A stretch of DNA of 64,000 nucleotides from the NCBI GenBank assembly GCA_047601145.1, contig JASGJW010000001.1, forward strand, positions 930,001 to 994,000. Reading direction: 5' to 3'. Positions 33,003 to 40,753 of this stretch are shown here, in pieces. Source of the DNA: UBA7672 sp047601145 (lineage in GTDB: Bacteria; Pseudomonadota; Alphaproteobacteria; Caulobacterales; Hyphomonadaceae). The position numbers were made by a program, and so were the translations under genes. Under the pieces are notes generated by a model. It did no database searches, was not told the origin of the DNA, and saw nothing but the letters and a program-made list of their open reading frames with translations. The stretch's first letter is position 1, and the number at the start of each line of letters is the position of its first letter.

Positions 33003-33665
33003 TCAGGTTGCCGACGGCGCCAGCACTTCAGCTTCGAACTCGGATGCACAGGCGTCGGCCATGGTCGTGAGCAGCTTGTTCAGCAGCTCCGACTTGTTGG
33101 CGAGGAGCTCCTCCTTGGTCGGGGCGCCTTTCGGATCCTCATGCGATTTCTTCTTGCAATCGTACTGGCCAAGCACCTTGCCGGTTCCGCCATCAACCAG
33201 CTGGATGAGCACGTTGTACTGTACGGCGTAGTGGCCCCAGTCGAACGAGAAATAGATGTACTGCCAGTAATAGGTCTTCGCATCGACGAAGAGCACGCCG
33301 TCGCGCTTCGGATAGGGCGTCGCTTCCTTGACGCCCTTCATGCTGATGGTTTCCCCAGCCGTCGCCGAATAGGTCTGGGCCAGCTTCGCCTTCAGGCGGG
33401 CCTCGATCGCAGGTGCAGGGTCGACAATGCCATTCTGCTGCGCGAAGGTCGTTGCCGCCGACGCCATGGCCAGGCCGCCAATCGCGCCGAATGCGGCGCT
33501 GGACGCCTCGAACGGCGTGAAACCCGGCGCGTCCTGATCAACCGAAACAAGCGTCTTGCCCGAGGCTGCGGAAGATGCGTCCGGTGCAAACCTGATTGTC
33601 GGAACCGCGGTCGCGCACGCAGCCAACAGCGAAGACGCCGCGATCGCGGCGACAAGACGTTTCAT
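33003..33665 (-). CDS. Lipoprotein of unknown function
   Basis: A 220-residue protein with a strong lipobox, LLAAC, after MKRLVAAIAASS. The mature part has the motif RFAPDASSAASGKTLVSVDQ, an Ala-rich stretch, and then TYYWQYIYFSFDWGHYAVQYNV, a mixed aromatic beta region. It ends with a helical segment (KEELLANKSELLNKLLTTM). ATG 33665 begins the signal peptide. No family is recognised. It is flanked by twin terminators. Confidence 0.75.
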   Translation of the reverse strand: MKRLVAAIAASSLLAACATAVPTIRFAPDASSAASGKTLVSVDQDAPGFTPFEASSAAFGAIGGLAMASAATTFAQQNGIVDPAPAIEARLKAKLAQTYSATAGETISMKGVKEATPYPKRDGVLFVDAKTYYWQYIYFSFDWGHYAVQYNVLIQLVDGGTGKVLGQYDCKKKSHEDPKGAPTKEELLANKSELLNKLLTTMADACASEFEAEVLAPSAT

Positions 33666-33769
33666 GATCCCAACCCCTAATCCCAAGTGGATGGGACGAC
33701 ATTAGAGGTGTGAGCCTTGCGGCATCCAGCGTCCTTTTGGGCGTTCAGATTTTCTTTGACCGGAAAGCA

Positions 33770-33798
33770 AAAGGCCCGCGGGGTTTCCGCGGGCCTTT
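33770..33798 (-). terminator. Terminator, copy 2 of a repeated hairpin
   Basis: AAAGGCCCGCGG pairs with CCGCGGGCCTTT. The minus-strand tail TTGCTTTCC ends rpmE 28 bases after its stop. The stem matches 32954-32980 except for one extra loop G and small flank changes. Confidence 0.82.
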
Positions 33799-33825
33799 GC
33801 AATTCCGTGGTCCGTCAGGCTGCGA

Positions 33826-34050
33826 TCAGTTTTTGACGAAGCCTTTGAACTTGTCCTTGAAGCGCGACAGGCGGCCGCCGCGGTCCATGACCTGCGCTGC
33901 GCCGCCGGTCCAGGCCGGGTGCGATTTCGGGTCGATGTCGAGCGAGAGCGTGTCGCCCGCTTTGCCCATCGTCGAGCGCGTCTGGTACTTGGTCCCGTCG
34001 GTCATCACCACGTTGATGATGTGGTAGTCGGGATGGCCTTCTTTTTTCAT
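33826..34050 (-). CDS. rpmE: 50S ribosomal protein L31
   Basis: A 74-residue L31 protein (KKEGHPDYHIINVVMTDGT at the start, LDIDPKSHPAWTGG in the middle). It lacks the zinc-binding cysteines, so it is the C-minus form. ATG 34050 is used; the frame extends to 34224 without support. It is divergent from the ABC exporter, an arrangement also seen near rcdA in other Alphaproteobacteria. Confidence 0.93.
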   Translation of the reverse strand: MKKEGHPDYHIINVVMTDGTKYQTRSTMGKAGDTLSLDIDPKSHPAWTGGAAQVMDRGGRLSRFKDKFKGFVKN

Positions 34051-34203
34051 CGGAAGTCTCTGGCGGCTGGGCAAGGCGGCTTGAGGGGTTAACACCCCGG
34101 AAGGAGCCTTGCTGAATTCGGGAGCGGGGCTCATACCCGAACAGGGCCGGGCTGGCAAGCTTGGCCGCCAGACACCCGGAAACCGGGGTTTTCGAGGGCG
34201 GAA

Positions 34204-36051
34204 ATGAGCGACGGGGCCTCCCAATCCAGCACCTCCGGCGGGTCCGGAAGCGCCAGTTTCGACCGCACGGCCGGGGCCCAGCGCTGGGGCGAGGGCGGGC
34301 CGGAGCGGGCGAAGTCGCGCTCGTTAAAGCCTCTGCTCAGCCTCATGCCTTATATCGCAAAGCAGCGGACGACGGCGGTGCTCGCCGTGATCTTCCTCTT
34401 TGTCGCCGCGGGGTTGAACCTTGCGCTCACCTTTCCGGTCCAGTGGCTGGGCAATACGGCGTTCAAGACCTTCGACCCCGCCCTGATCAATGCCGGCTTC
34501 CTGTCGATGATCGGCATTGCGCTTGCGCTTGGTGTGGCGTCTGCCGTCCGCTTCTACTACTTCTCCCGTTTCGGCGAGCGCCTTGCCGCCGACCTGCGCG
34601 GCGATGTCTACGCGCGGCTGATGTCGCTTTCGCCGGCATATTTCTCCAAGCTCAAGACAGGCGAAGCAGTCTCCCGTCTCACAGCGGACGTGACTTTGAT
34701 CGAGACATTCTTCGGCTCGACCTTCTCGATGGCAGTACGATCCTTCGTGACATCGGTCGGCGCGCTGCTGCTCATGTTCTTCGCCAGCTGGAAGCTGACG
34801 CTGATGCTGTTCGTGCTGGCGCCGGTGCTGATCCTGCCGATCCTCGCCATGGGCCGCAGGGTGCGGAAACTGTCCGTCAATGCGCAGGACCGCATTGCGG
34901 ACGCCGCCGCAGAAGCGACCGAAACCATCGACGCCATCGATCTCGTACAGGCCTATGGCATGGAGAACGAGCGCGAGCAGCGCTTCCGCTCCGCCATCGA
35001 GACCGCCTTCAAGGCCGCGCTTGCCCGCATCGGCGCGCGTTCCTGGCTCACCGGCATCATCATCGCGCTGATGTTCGCAGGCGTCACGGGCGTCATCTGG
35101 CTCGGCGCGCTGGAAGTCCAGTCCGGCGCGATGGAGCTGGGCTCGTTCATGCAGTTCGTGCTGCTTGCCATGTTCGGCGTCGGCGGTTTTGCGACCGTGG
35201 CCGAAGTGATGGGTGACGCCATGCGCGCCTCGGGCGCCGCCCAGCGCGCTGTCGAGATCCTGCACCAGAAGCCCGACATCGCGGCTCCCGCGCAGCCCAA
35301 GCCGATGCCTGCAAAGCTCGCGGGGCATGTGAAGCTCGACGCTGTTTCCTTCGCCTATCCCGAAGCGCAGGGTCCCTCGCTGAAGGATGTGACCATCGAG
35401 GCAAAGCCCGGCGAACTCGTCGCGCTCGTCGGCCCCTCGGGCGCGGGCAAATCCACCGTCTTCCGCATGCTGCTGCGCTTCTTCGATCCGCAGACGGGCG
35501 AAGTGACGCTCGATGGCCTCGATGCGCGCGACGTTGATCCCGCCGAATGGCGCGCCCGCTTCGCCTATGTGCCGCAGGAAGCGCCGATCTTCTCGGGCGA
35601 CGCCGCCGGCAATGTCCGCTTCGGCCGCACGGATGCGAGCGAAGAGGAGGTTCGCGAGGCGCTGCGCAAGGCGGAAGCCTTTGCCTTCCTCGAAGGACGT
35701 GGTGGTCTTGCCGCCGAAGTCGGCGCCAAGGGCCGGCAGCTGTCAGGCGGTGAACGCCAGCGCATCGCCATCGCCCGCGCGCTCGTGCGCGGCGCGCCTG
35801 TGATGCTGCTGGATGAAGCGACCTCCGCCCTCGATGCGGCCAACGAGCGCCTCGTCCAGAAGGCGCTGGATCAGGCGTCTCAGGGCCGCACCACGCTGGT
35901 GATCGCCCACCGCCTTGCCACCGTCCGCCGCGCCAACCGCATCATCGTGCTGGATCAGGGTCGCGTGGCGGAGCAGGGGGACCATGAAAGCCTCGTCCGC
36001 GCCGGCGGCCTCTACGCCAAGCTGGCGGAGATGCAGTTCACGAGCGCCTGA
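34204..36051 (+). CDS. ABC exporter, permease/ATPase fusion (MsbA-related, TIGR02204-like)
   Basis: A 615-residue half-transporter. After a Ser/Gly-rich N-terminal tail, six transmembrane segments (about 45-330) are followed by the ATPase. Walker A is GPSGAGKST, the signature is LSGGERQR, and Walker B is VMLLDEATSAL. Homodimers flip or export lipids or other hydrophobic compounds. It matches the MsbA-related exporter conserved beside rpmE in Alphaproteobacteria. ATG 34204 gives a complete protein. The YCII gene follows by 76 bases. Confidence 0.92.
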   Translation: MSDGASQSSTSGGSGSASFDRTAGAQRWGEGGPERAKSRSLKPLLSLMPYIAKQRTTAVLAVIFLFVAAGLNLALTFPVQWLGNTAFKTFDPALINAGFLSMIGIALALGVASAVRFYYFSRFGERLAADLRGDVYARLMSLSPAYFSKLKTGEAVSRLTADVTLIETFFGSTFSMAVRSFVTSVGALLLMFFASWKLTLMLFVLAPVLILPILAMGRRVRKLSVNAQDRIADAAAEATETIDAIDLVQAYGMENEREQRFRSAIETAFKAALARIGARSWLTGIIIALMFAGVTGVIWLGALEVQSGAMELGSFMQFVLLAMFGVGGFATVAEVMGDAMRASGAAQRAVEILHQKPDIAAPAQPKPMPAKLAGHVKLDAVSFAYPEAQGPSLKDVTIEAKPGELVALVGPSGAGKSTVFRMLLRFFDPQTGEVTLDGLDARDVDPAEWRARFAYVPQEAPIFSGDAAGNVRFGRTDASEEEVREALRKAEAFAFLEGRGGLAAEVGAKGRQLSGGERQRIAIARALVRGAPVMLLDEATSALDAANERLVQKALDQASQGRTTLVIAHRLATVRRANRIIVLDQGRVAEQGDHESLVRAGGLYAKLAEMQFTSA

Positions 36052-36127
36052 AATTTTTCTGGAGTCCAAACGTAGGGTTTCGCCGGGCCGCGCCGTCCTG
36101 TGGTTTTGCTCCTGAAAGGATGGAACG

Positions 36128-36463
36128 ATGCGTTTCATGATGCTCGTGTGCAGCGACACCCAGCCCGACCTCAAGCCTGAAGCTCCCGGCGAGATCAACG
36201 CGTGGGTCGACGCCGTCGACGGAAGCGGCCAGCGGATCATGGGCGAGCGTCTGCGCCCTGCGAAGGAAGGCCGAACGGTCCGCGTGCGCGGCGGCCGCAA
36301 GATGATCACCGACGGTCCCTTCACCGAGAGCAAGGAAGTGATCCTCGGCTTCGACATCCTCGAATGCGAGACGATCGAGGAAGCTGTCGAGATCGCATCG
36401 AAGCATCCCGTGGCTCGCACAGGCCGCATAGAAGTGCGGGCCTTCTGGCCGTTCGAAGGATAG
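36128..36463 (+). CDS. YCII-related domain protein
   Basis: A 111-residue protein of the YCII/DGPF family: MRFMMLVCSDTQ at the start, then DGPFTESKEVILGFDILEC and IEVRAFWPFEG at the end. Family members are small dimeric proteins of ferredoxin-like fold, often paired with ECF sigma factors, but none is present here. The role is unknown. ATG 36128 has GAAAGGA upstream. It is convergent with the frameshifted oxygenase. Confidence 0.85.
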   Translation: MRFMMLVCSDTQPDLKPEAPGEINAWVDAVDGSGQRIMGERLRPAKEGRTVRVRGGRKMITDGPFTESKEVILGFDILECETIEEAVEIASKHPVARTGRIEVRAFWPFEG

Positions 36464-36466
36464 GGC

Positions 36467-37182
36467 TCAGGCCCTCGGCCGCAGCCAGCCCGTGATCGAC
36501 AGCCGGTTCGCGCCCGCAAATGGCGCAACAGCCGTCACCGTGTGCGGCTGCGGCGTGCGGAAGAGATTGAGCGCGTTGAATGCAGGCGTGAGCCCACGCG
36601 AGACATTGCCGCGTTCGTCGACGAACAGGAGCAGGCCGCCCAGTCCACCCGCCAGCGGGGGGTCATGTTGAGCACGAAGGCGACGAGGCGTTCGCCATCA
36701 TCGGCGCTGTCGTCGTGCATCTCGCAGAAATGGCCGGGCTTGTAGCGCGTCGCCGTGACATCGCACCAGGCGCCGCGATCCTGCCCGGTGATGTCACGCA
36801 GGAAGCCGACATAGTCCGGACCGTTCATGAATGCATGCAACTCGACCAGCACGGGATCCTGCGTCAGCACGGTGTCGGTCTTCTTAGAGACATTGACCAC
36901 GTCATAGGCGAGCTGGAAGCCGTCGCGCGCCGTCTCGAAGATGTCGCGCTGCATCTGCATCAGCGCCTCCTTCGGCATGCGTGCGAAGTTTTCCTGCGAC
37001 ACCTCGAAGTGCTTGTTGCCGCGATTGAACACGAACACCCAGTCGCGCGTCGTGTTCAGTTTTTCGTGCAGGTAGTGCGCGGACGCCGCCTCCAGCACGT
37101 TCGGCACATGCAGGCGGCCTTCGGCGTCGAACACGCGCCGCAGGGCCTTGCGGTCAAGCTCGGGATTGAGGCGGAACGTCAT
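36467..37182 (-). pseudogene. 2OG-Fe(II) oxygenase, frameshifted
   Basis: The first 181 residues read well as a 2-oxoglutarate/Fe(II) dioxygenase of the prolyl hydroxylase type, with the metal pair H156 and D158 in CEMHDDSADDGE. After Trp181 the frame runs into Ser/Arg-rich nonsense and stops at 36535. Adding one G in the GGG run at 36639-36641 restores a natural ending (GGLLLFVDERGN, FNALNLFRTPQPHTVT, NRLSITGWLRPRA) and a stop at 36467, about 238 residues in total. The distal metal His and the 2OG-binding Arg lie only in that restored part. It is either a real null allele or a base-call error. Confidence 0.85.
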
Positions 37183-37226
37183 GGCGAAACGCTAGCCTTC
37201 CTGCCGGAAAATGCCAAACCGGCGGC

Positions 37227-38054
37227 TCAGGCGGGCCGCAGCTTCGAAGATGTGGCGGCAGGCTTCTTGAGGCGGCCTTCGACCTGCTCGACGATCTTCG
37301 GGGCGAGGCTGGTGTTGGCCGCGACGAAGGACCCCTTCGTGGCGTCCTTCCTGTCCAGCCCGATGACCATGCCGCCGGCTTCCTGCAGCAGCACGAACCC
37401 GGCCGCGATATCCCACAGCGAGAGGCCACGTTCCCAGAAGCCGTCGAAGCGGCCAGCTGCGACCCAGGCAAGGTCCAGCGCTGCAGATCCGAAGCGGCGC
37501 ACGGCGGCGACTTCGGAGCGCACGCGCACGAGCTCGTCGATGAATTTCTCCGCGCCGTCCTTGCCGAGCTGCGGGATGCCGGTGGTCACCACGGCTTCGG
37601 AAAGCTTCCGCCGTCCGCCGACGCGCAGGCGCTTGTTGTCCTGCCAGGCGCCCTGGCCTTCCTCGGCCCAGAAGATCTCGTTGCGCATCGGATCGAAGAT
37701 GACGCCCGCGCGCAGTTTGCCGTCGCGCTCGAGACCGATCGACACGGCAAAGTGCGGAATTCCGTGCAGGAAGTTCAGCGTGCCGTCGAGCGGATCGATG
37801 ATGAAACGGTGCGTCTTGTCCGATCCTTGAACCTCGCCGCCTTCCTCGAGCAGGAAGCCGTAACCGGGGCGCGTCTTCTCGAGGCTCTTGCGGATGATTT
37901 CCTCCGCCTTCTTGTCCGCGTTGGACACGAAGTCGGATGGCCCCTTGCGGGAGACCTGCAGGTTCTCGACTTCGCCGAAATCACGGATCAGCCGGCGGCC
38001 AGCAGCGCGCGCAGCATCCATCATCACGGTGACGGTGGGGGAGGGACGGGACAT
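37227..38054 (-). CDS. Inositol monophosphatase family protein
   Basis: A 275-residue Mg-dependent phosphatase of the IMPase/SuhB family. Metal ligands lie in LLEEGGEV, IDPLDGTLNF and the late WDIAAG. In bacteria the family includes SuhB (inositol phosphatase and antitermination cofactor) and related histidinol or sugar phosphatases. Sequence alone does not separate them. GGGGGAGGGACGGGAC lies before ATG 38054. It follows thiE on the minus strand with an 82-bp gap. Confidence 0.9.
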   Translation of the reverse strand: MSRPSPTVTVMMDAARAAGRRLIRDFGEVENLQVSRKGPSDFVSNADKKAEEIIRKSLEKTRPGYGFLLEEGGEVQGSDKTHRFIIDPLDGTLNFLHGIPHFAVSIGLERDGKLRAGVIFDPMRNEIFWAEEGQGAWQDNKRLRVGGRRKLSEAVVTTGIPQLGKDGAEKFIDELVRVRSEVAAVRRFGSAALDLAWVAAGRFDGFWERGLSLWDIAAGFVLLQEAGGMVIGLDRKDATKGSFVAANTSLAPKIVEQVEGRLKKPAATSSKLRPA

Positions 38055-38136
38055 GTCAAACAGCCTTGGCTAGGGGGCCTCCCATACCCGGGCAGGTCCA
38101 AAGCGCAAGCTTTGTTCGCTTTCCGGGGGGTGCGGC

Positions 38137-38790
38137 TTACGTGGCCAGTTCGTCGAACACGGTGTTGAAAGCCTTAACAGCAGCGCCGGGACCGCCCGGG
38201 GCGCGCCAGACGCCTGCCGAAACGGCGAGGAAATCCGCACCGGCTTCGACCAGCGGCCGGGCGTTCTCCGCCGTGATCCCGCCGATAGCAACGCAGGGCA
38301 GTTCCATCATCTCCTGCCACCAGGCCAGCAGGTCCGGCTCGGCGCGCGTGGCGGGGTCCTTGGTGTCGGTTGGATGGAAGGCGCCGAAGGCGACATAGTC
38401 CGCGCCTGCTTCCCCAGCCTCCATAGCGAGGTGGCGGCTGTCGTGGCAGGTGACGCCGACGATGGCGCCATCGCCGACCAGCTTGCGCGCGCGCGCATAC
38501 GGCATGTCCTTCTGCCCGATATGGACGCCATCGGCGCCAAGCTCGACGGCAAGATCCGGACGATCGTTGATCAGCACGGCGACGCCCCGATCCTGCGCGC
38601 GCGGAACGACATGCCGCCCGAGTTCGAGGATATGATGGTCTGCCGCTGGAACGCCCTCGCGGGACTTGAGCCGGATCTGCAGCGAGGCCACGTCGCCTGC
38701 GTCCAGCGCCGCATCGAGCTCGCGGGCGAACGCGGCGATATCGGCGATCTCCGGCGGGGTGATGAGATAGAGACGGCAGCGGCGCGACAT
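38137..38790 (-). CDS. thiE: Thiamine phosphate synthase
   Basis: A 217-residue TIM barrel. ThiE joins HMP-PP and thiazole phosphate to give thiamine phosphate. Conserved parts are SLQIRLKSR, LINDRPDLAVELGADGVHIGQ, the phosphate-binding VAFGAFHPTDTK, and AIGGITAENARPL. No TPP riboswitch and no other thi gene is visible nearby, so it is a solitary thiE. A TenI-like function is possible but the pattern fits ThiE. Confidence 0.85.
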   Translation of the reverse strand: MSRRCRLYLITPPEIADIAAFARELDAALDAGDVASLQIRLKSREGVPAADHHILELGRHVVPRAQDRGVAVLINDRPDLAVELGADGVHIGQKDMPYARARKLVGDGAIVGVTCHDSRHLAMEAGEAGADYVAFGAFHPTDTKDPATRAEPDLLAWWQEMMELPCVAIGGITAENARPLVEAGADFLAVSAGVWRAPGGPGAAVKAFNTVFDELAT

Positions 38791-38828
38791 GGACGCTGCC
38801 TACGCCCGGTCGCTCCCGCCGACAAGGC

Positions 38829-39074
38829 TCAGGCTGCCTCGCAGCCCCTGGGCTTCACGATGCGCCTGGTTGAGGCGGGAGATTTTGCCAGCTTCTCCGC
38901 CGCACGGGGCGGGCGGGCGACAAGCGGGCCGCCACAGTTCGGGCACTTGCCCTTCAGCGTGTGCTCCGCGCAGTCCGCGCAGAACGTGCATTCGAACGAA
39001 CAGATCCGCGCCTCGGTCCCCGACGGGTCGAGGTCCTTGTCGCAGCACTCGCAGTTGGGGCGCATCTCAAGCAT
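38829..39074 (-). CDS. DUF1272 zinc-ribbon-like protein
   Basis: An 81-residue DUF1272 protein with a dense cysteine pattern: CECCDKDL, then CSFECTFCADCAEHTL and GKCPNCGG, which should bind one or two zinc ions. A basic C-terminal tail follows. ATG 39074 is used; a TTG two codons earlier is also possible. The family is short, conserved and uncharacterised. Confidence 0.85.
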   Translation of the reverse strand: MLEMRPNCECCDKDLDPSGTEARICSFECTFCADCAEHTLKGKCPNCGGPLVARPPRAAEKLAKSPASTRRIVKPRGCEAA

Positions 39075-39146
39075 GGACAAAAGCTAGCCAGGCCGCACGC
39101 GCCCACAAGCCGGGGCGCCGGACAATTATCCCTCGAAAACGGAAGT

Positions 39147-40655
39147 TCAGCCGGCGGCGGTCGCGGCGAGTTTCGATGCATTCTGGCCAAGCCGGCCAAG
39201 GATTGCGTCCCCCGTGCGGAGTGCGACGGCGGCAATCGTCAAAGCCGTGTTCACCGCGCCTGCGGAGGGCAGGACGGAGGCGTCGGTCACGTAGAGCCCG
39301 CCAATGCCATGAACCGCGCCTGTGCCGTCGGTGACGGACGCTTTCTCGTCGGCTCCCATCACGGCGCCGCCGGTGATGTGCCAGAAGTCTGGCCCGCGCG
39401 GGGCGGGAATGACGGGATATCCGGCCTTCTGCAGTACGCCGATCGTCATCCGGCGAAGCTTCGCATAGGTCTTCGCCTGATGGCGCGGCCGGGTGTGCTC
39501 GCCGATTTCATCGCCGTTGAATGTCCAGCCCGTTGTCTCATCGGGCAGCGCCTCGGTCATGTGCGTGACGGTAAGGCTGCGCTCGGTCATCGCACGCACC
39601 AGCGGCTGCCTCAGCCTGCCGGTCAATTGCCACAACGGCATCTGGCCGGACACCTGCCACATGCCGAGCGGATAGGGCCAGTCAGCAATGCCGTCATACC
39701 AGAGGTTGACGCCGAACGTCTTCGTGTGACGCGGGCCCAGCGGTCCAAGGCTGATCAGGGGAAACACTGTGCCTGTGGAATGCGCGCCGACGCGGCGGCC
39801 AAGTTGCCCCGTATTGTTGCCGAGACCTTCGCGATGATGATCGGTGCGCGAGCGGCGCAGCAGCAGGGCGGATTGCTGCACGCCTGCTGCGACCACCACG
39901 GTCTCCGCCAGCACGCGGTGCTGTTGTCCCTTGTGGCTCAGCAGTACGCCCTCGACCTTGCGGCCATCCGGCGTCAGCAGCACGCGGCCGCATTCGGCTT
40001 GCGTCAGCACGTCGAGACGTCCTGTCGCCAGCGCCGGGCGAACCGCAGCGATTTCCGCATCCATCTTGGCGTCCCGGCGACAGACATACGCATCGCACGC
40101 GGCGCACATGACGCACGGACGTCCCGGACCCTGGTCGATCCCGCGCGGAACGACAGCCGTTGGAATGCCGTTCGCGTTGAGCTTCGCCATCACCTTCGCG
40201 AGGGCAGGATCGTGCGGCACCGGCGCATGCGGATAGGGCGCTGACCTGCGAGGTTCGGTCGGATCGCCATCGGGCGAACCGTGCACGCGATAAAGCGCCT
40301 CGGCCTCGCAGTAATAGGGTTCAAGTTCCTCGTAGGTGAACGGCCAGGCCGGCGAGGTTCCGGTCTCGAACTGCACTTCGCGGAAATCGCTTTCGCGGAA
40401 GCGATAGAGCGCGGCGCCGTAAAATTTCGACTTGCCGCCGACGAAGGAAATCGGGTCCGACATGCCCAGCACGTCGTAGAGATAATCGTTCTCAACGCCG
40501 GGTCGCGACACATACCAGCCGCCACGTTCGACCAGCAGCACGCGCTTGCCCGCCTGCGTCAGGCGCAAGGCCACCGTCGATCCGCCCGGGCCGCTGCCGA
40601 TGACGATCGCATCGTAGGAGCGCGCAGGCGTTTCTATGCTGGTTTGCCGGGTCAT
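39147..40655 (-). CDS. GMC family FAD-dependent oxidoreductase
   Basis: A 502-residue flavoenzyme of the glucose-methanol-choline family. The FAD motif is IVIGSGPGGSTVALRL at the N-terminus. The conserved middle is FVGGKSKFYGAALYRF. The C-terminal GMC signature includes DFWHITGGAVMG and DASVLPSAGAVNTALTI, with the catalytic His in WHITGG. No Tat or Sec signal is visible, so it is cytosolic. Related enzymes oxidise alcohols, sugars or sterols; the substrate is unknown. Confidence 0.9.
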   Translation of the reverse strand: MTRQTSIETPARSYDAIVIGSGPGGSTVALRLTQAGKRVLLVERGGWYVSRPGVENDYLYDVLGMSDPISFVGGKSKFYGAALYRFRESDFREVQFETGTSPAWPFTYEELEPYYCEAEALYRVHGSPDGDPTEPRRSAPYPHAPVPHDPALAKVMAKLNANGIPTAVVPRGIDQGPGRPCVMCAACDAYVCRRDAKMDAEIAAVRPALATGRLDVLTQAECGRVLLTPDGRKVEGVLLSHKGQQHRVLAETVVVAAGVQQSALLLRRSRTDHHREGLGNNTGQLGRRVGAHSTGTVFPLISLGPLGPRHTKTFGVNLWYDGIADWPYPLGMWQVSGQMPLWQLTGRLRQPLVRAMTERSLTVTHMTEALPDETTGWTFNGDEIGEHTRPRHQAKTYAKLRRMTIGVLQKAGYPVIPAPRGPDFWHITGGAVMGADEKASVTDGTGAVHGIGGLYVTDASVLPSAGAVNTALTIAAVALRTGDAILGRLGQNASKLAATAAG

Positions 40656-40753
40656 ACCTGTCCTTTAGGGCGCGCGGGCGCGCACTGGCGAGTCGCAGCA
40701 AGCGATATGCCACAGACAGGGTTAACCGCAGCCCCCCAAGGGACGTTTCAGTC

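Noticed and set aside
38137..38828. TPP riboswitch upstream of thiE
   Set aside because: The 38-bp gap to the DUF1272 gene is too short, and no thi-box sequence is visible.
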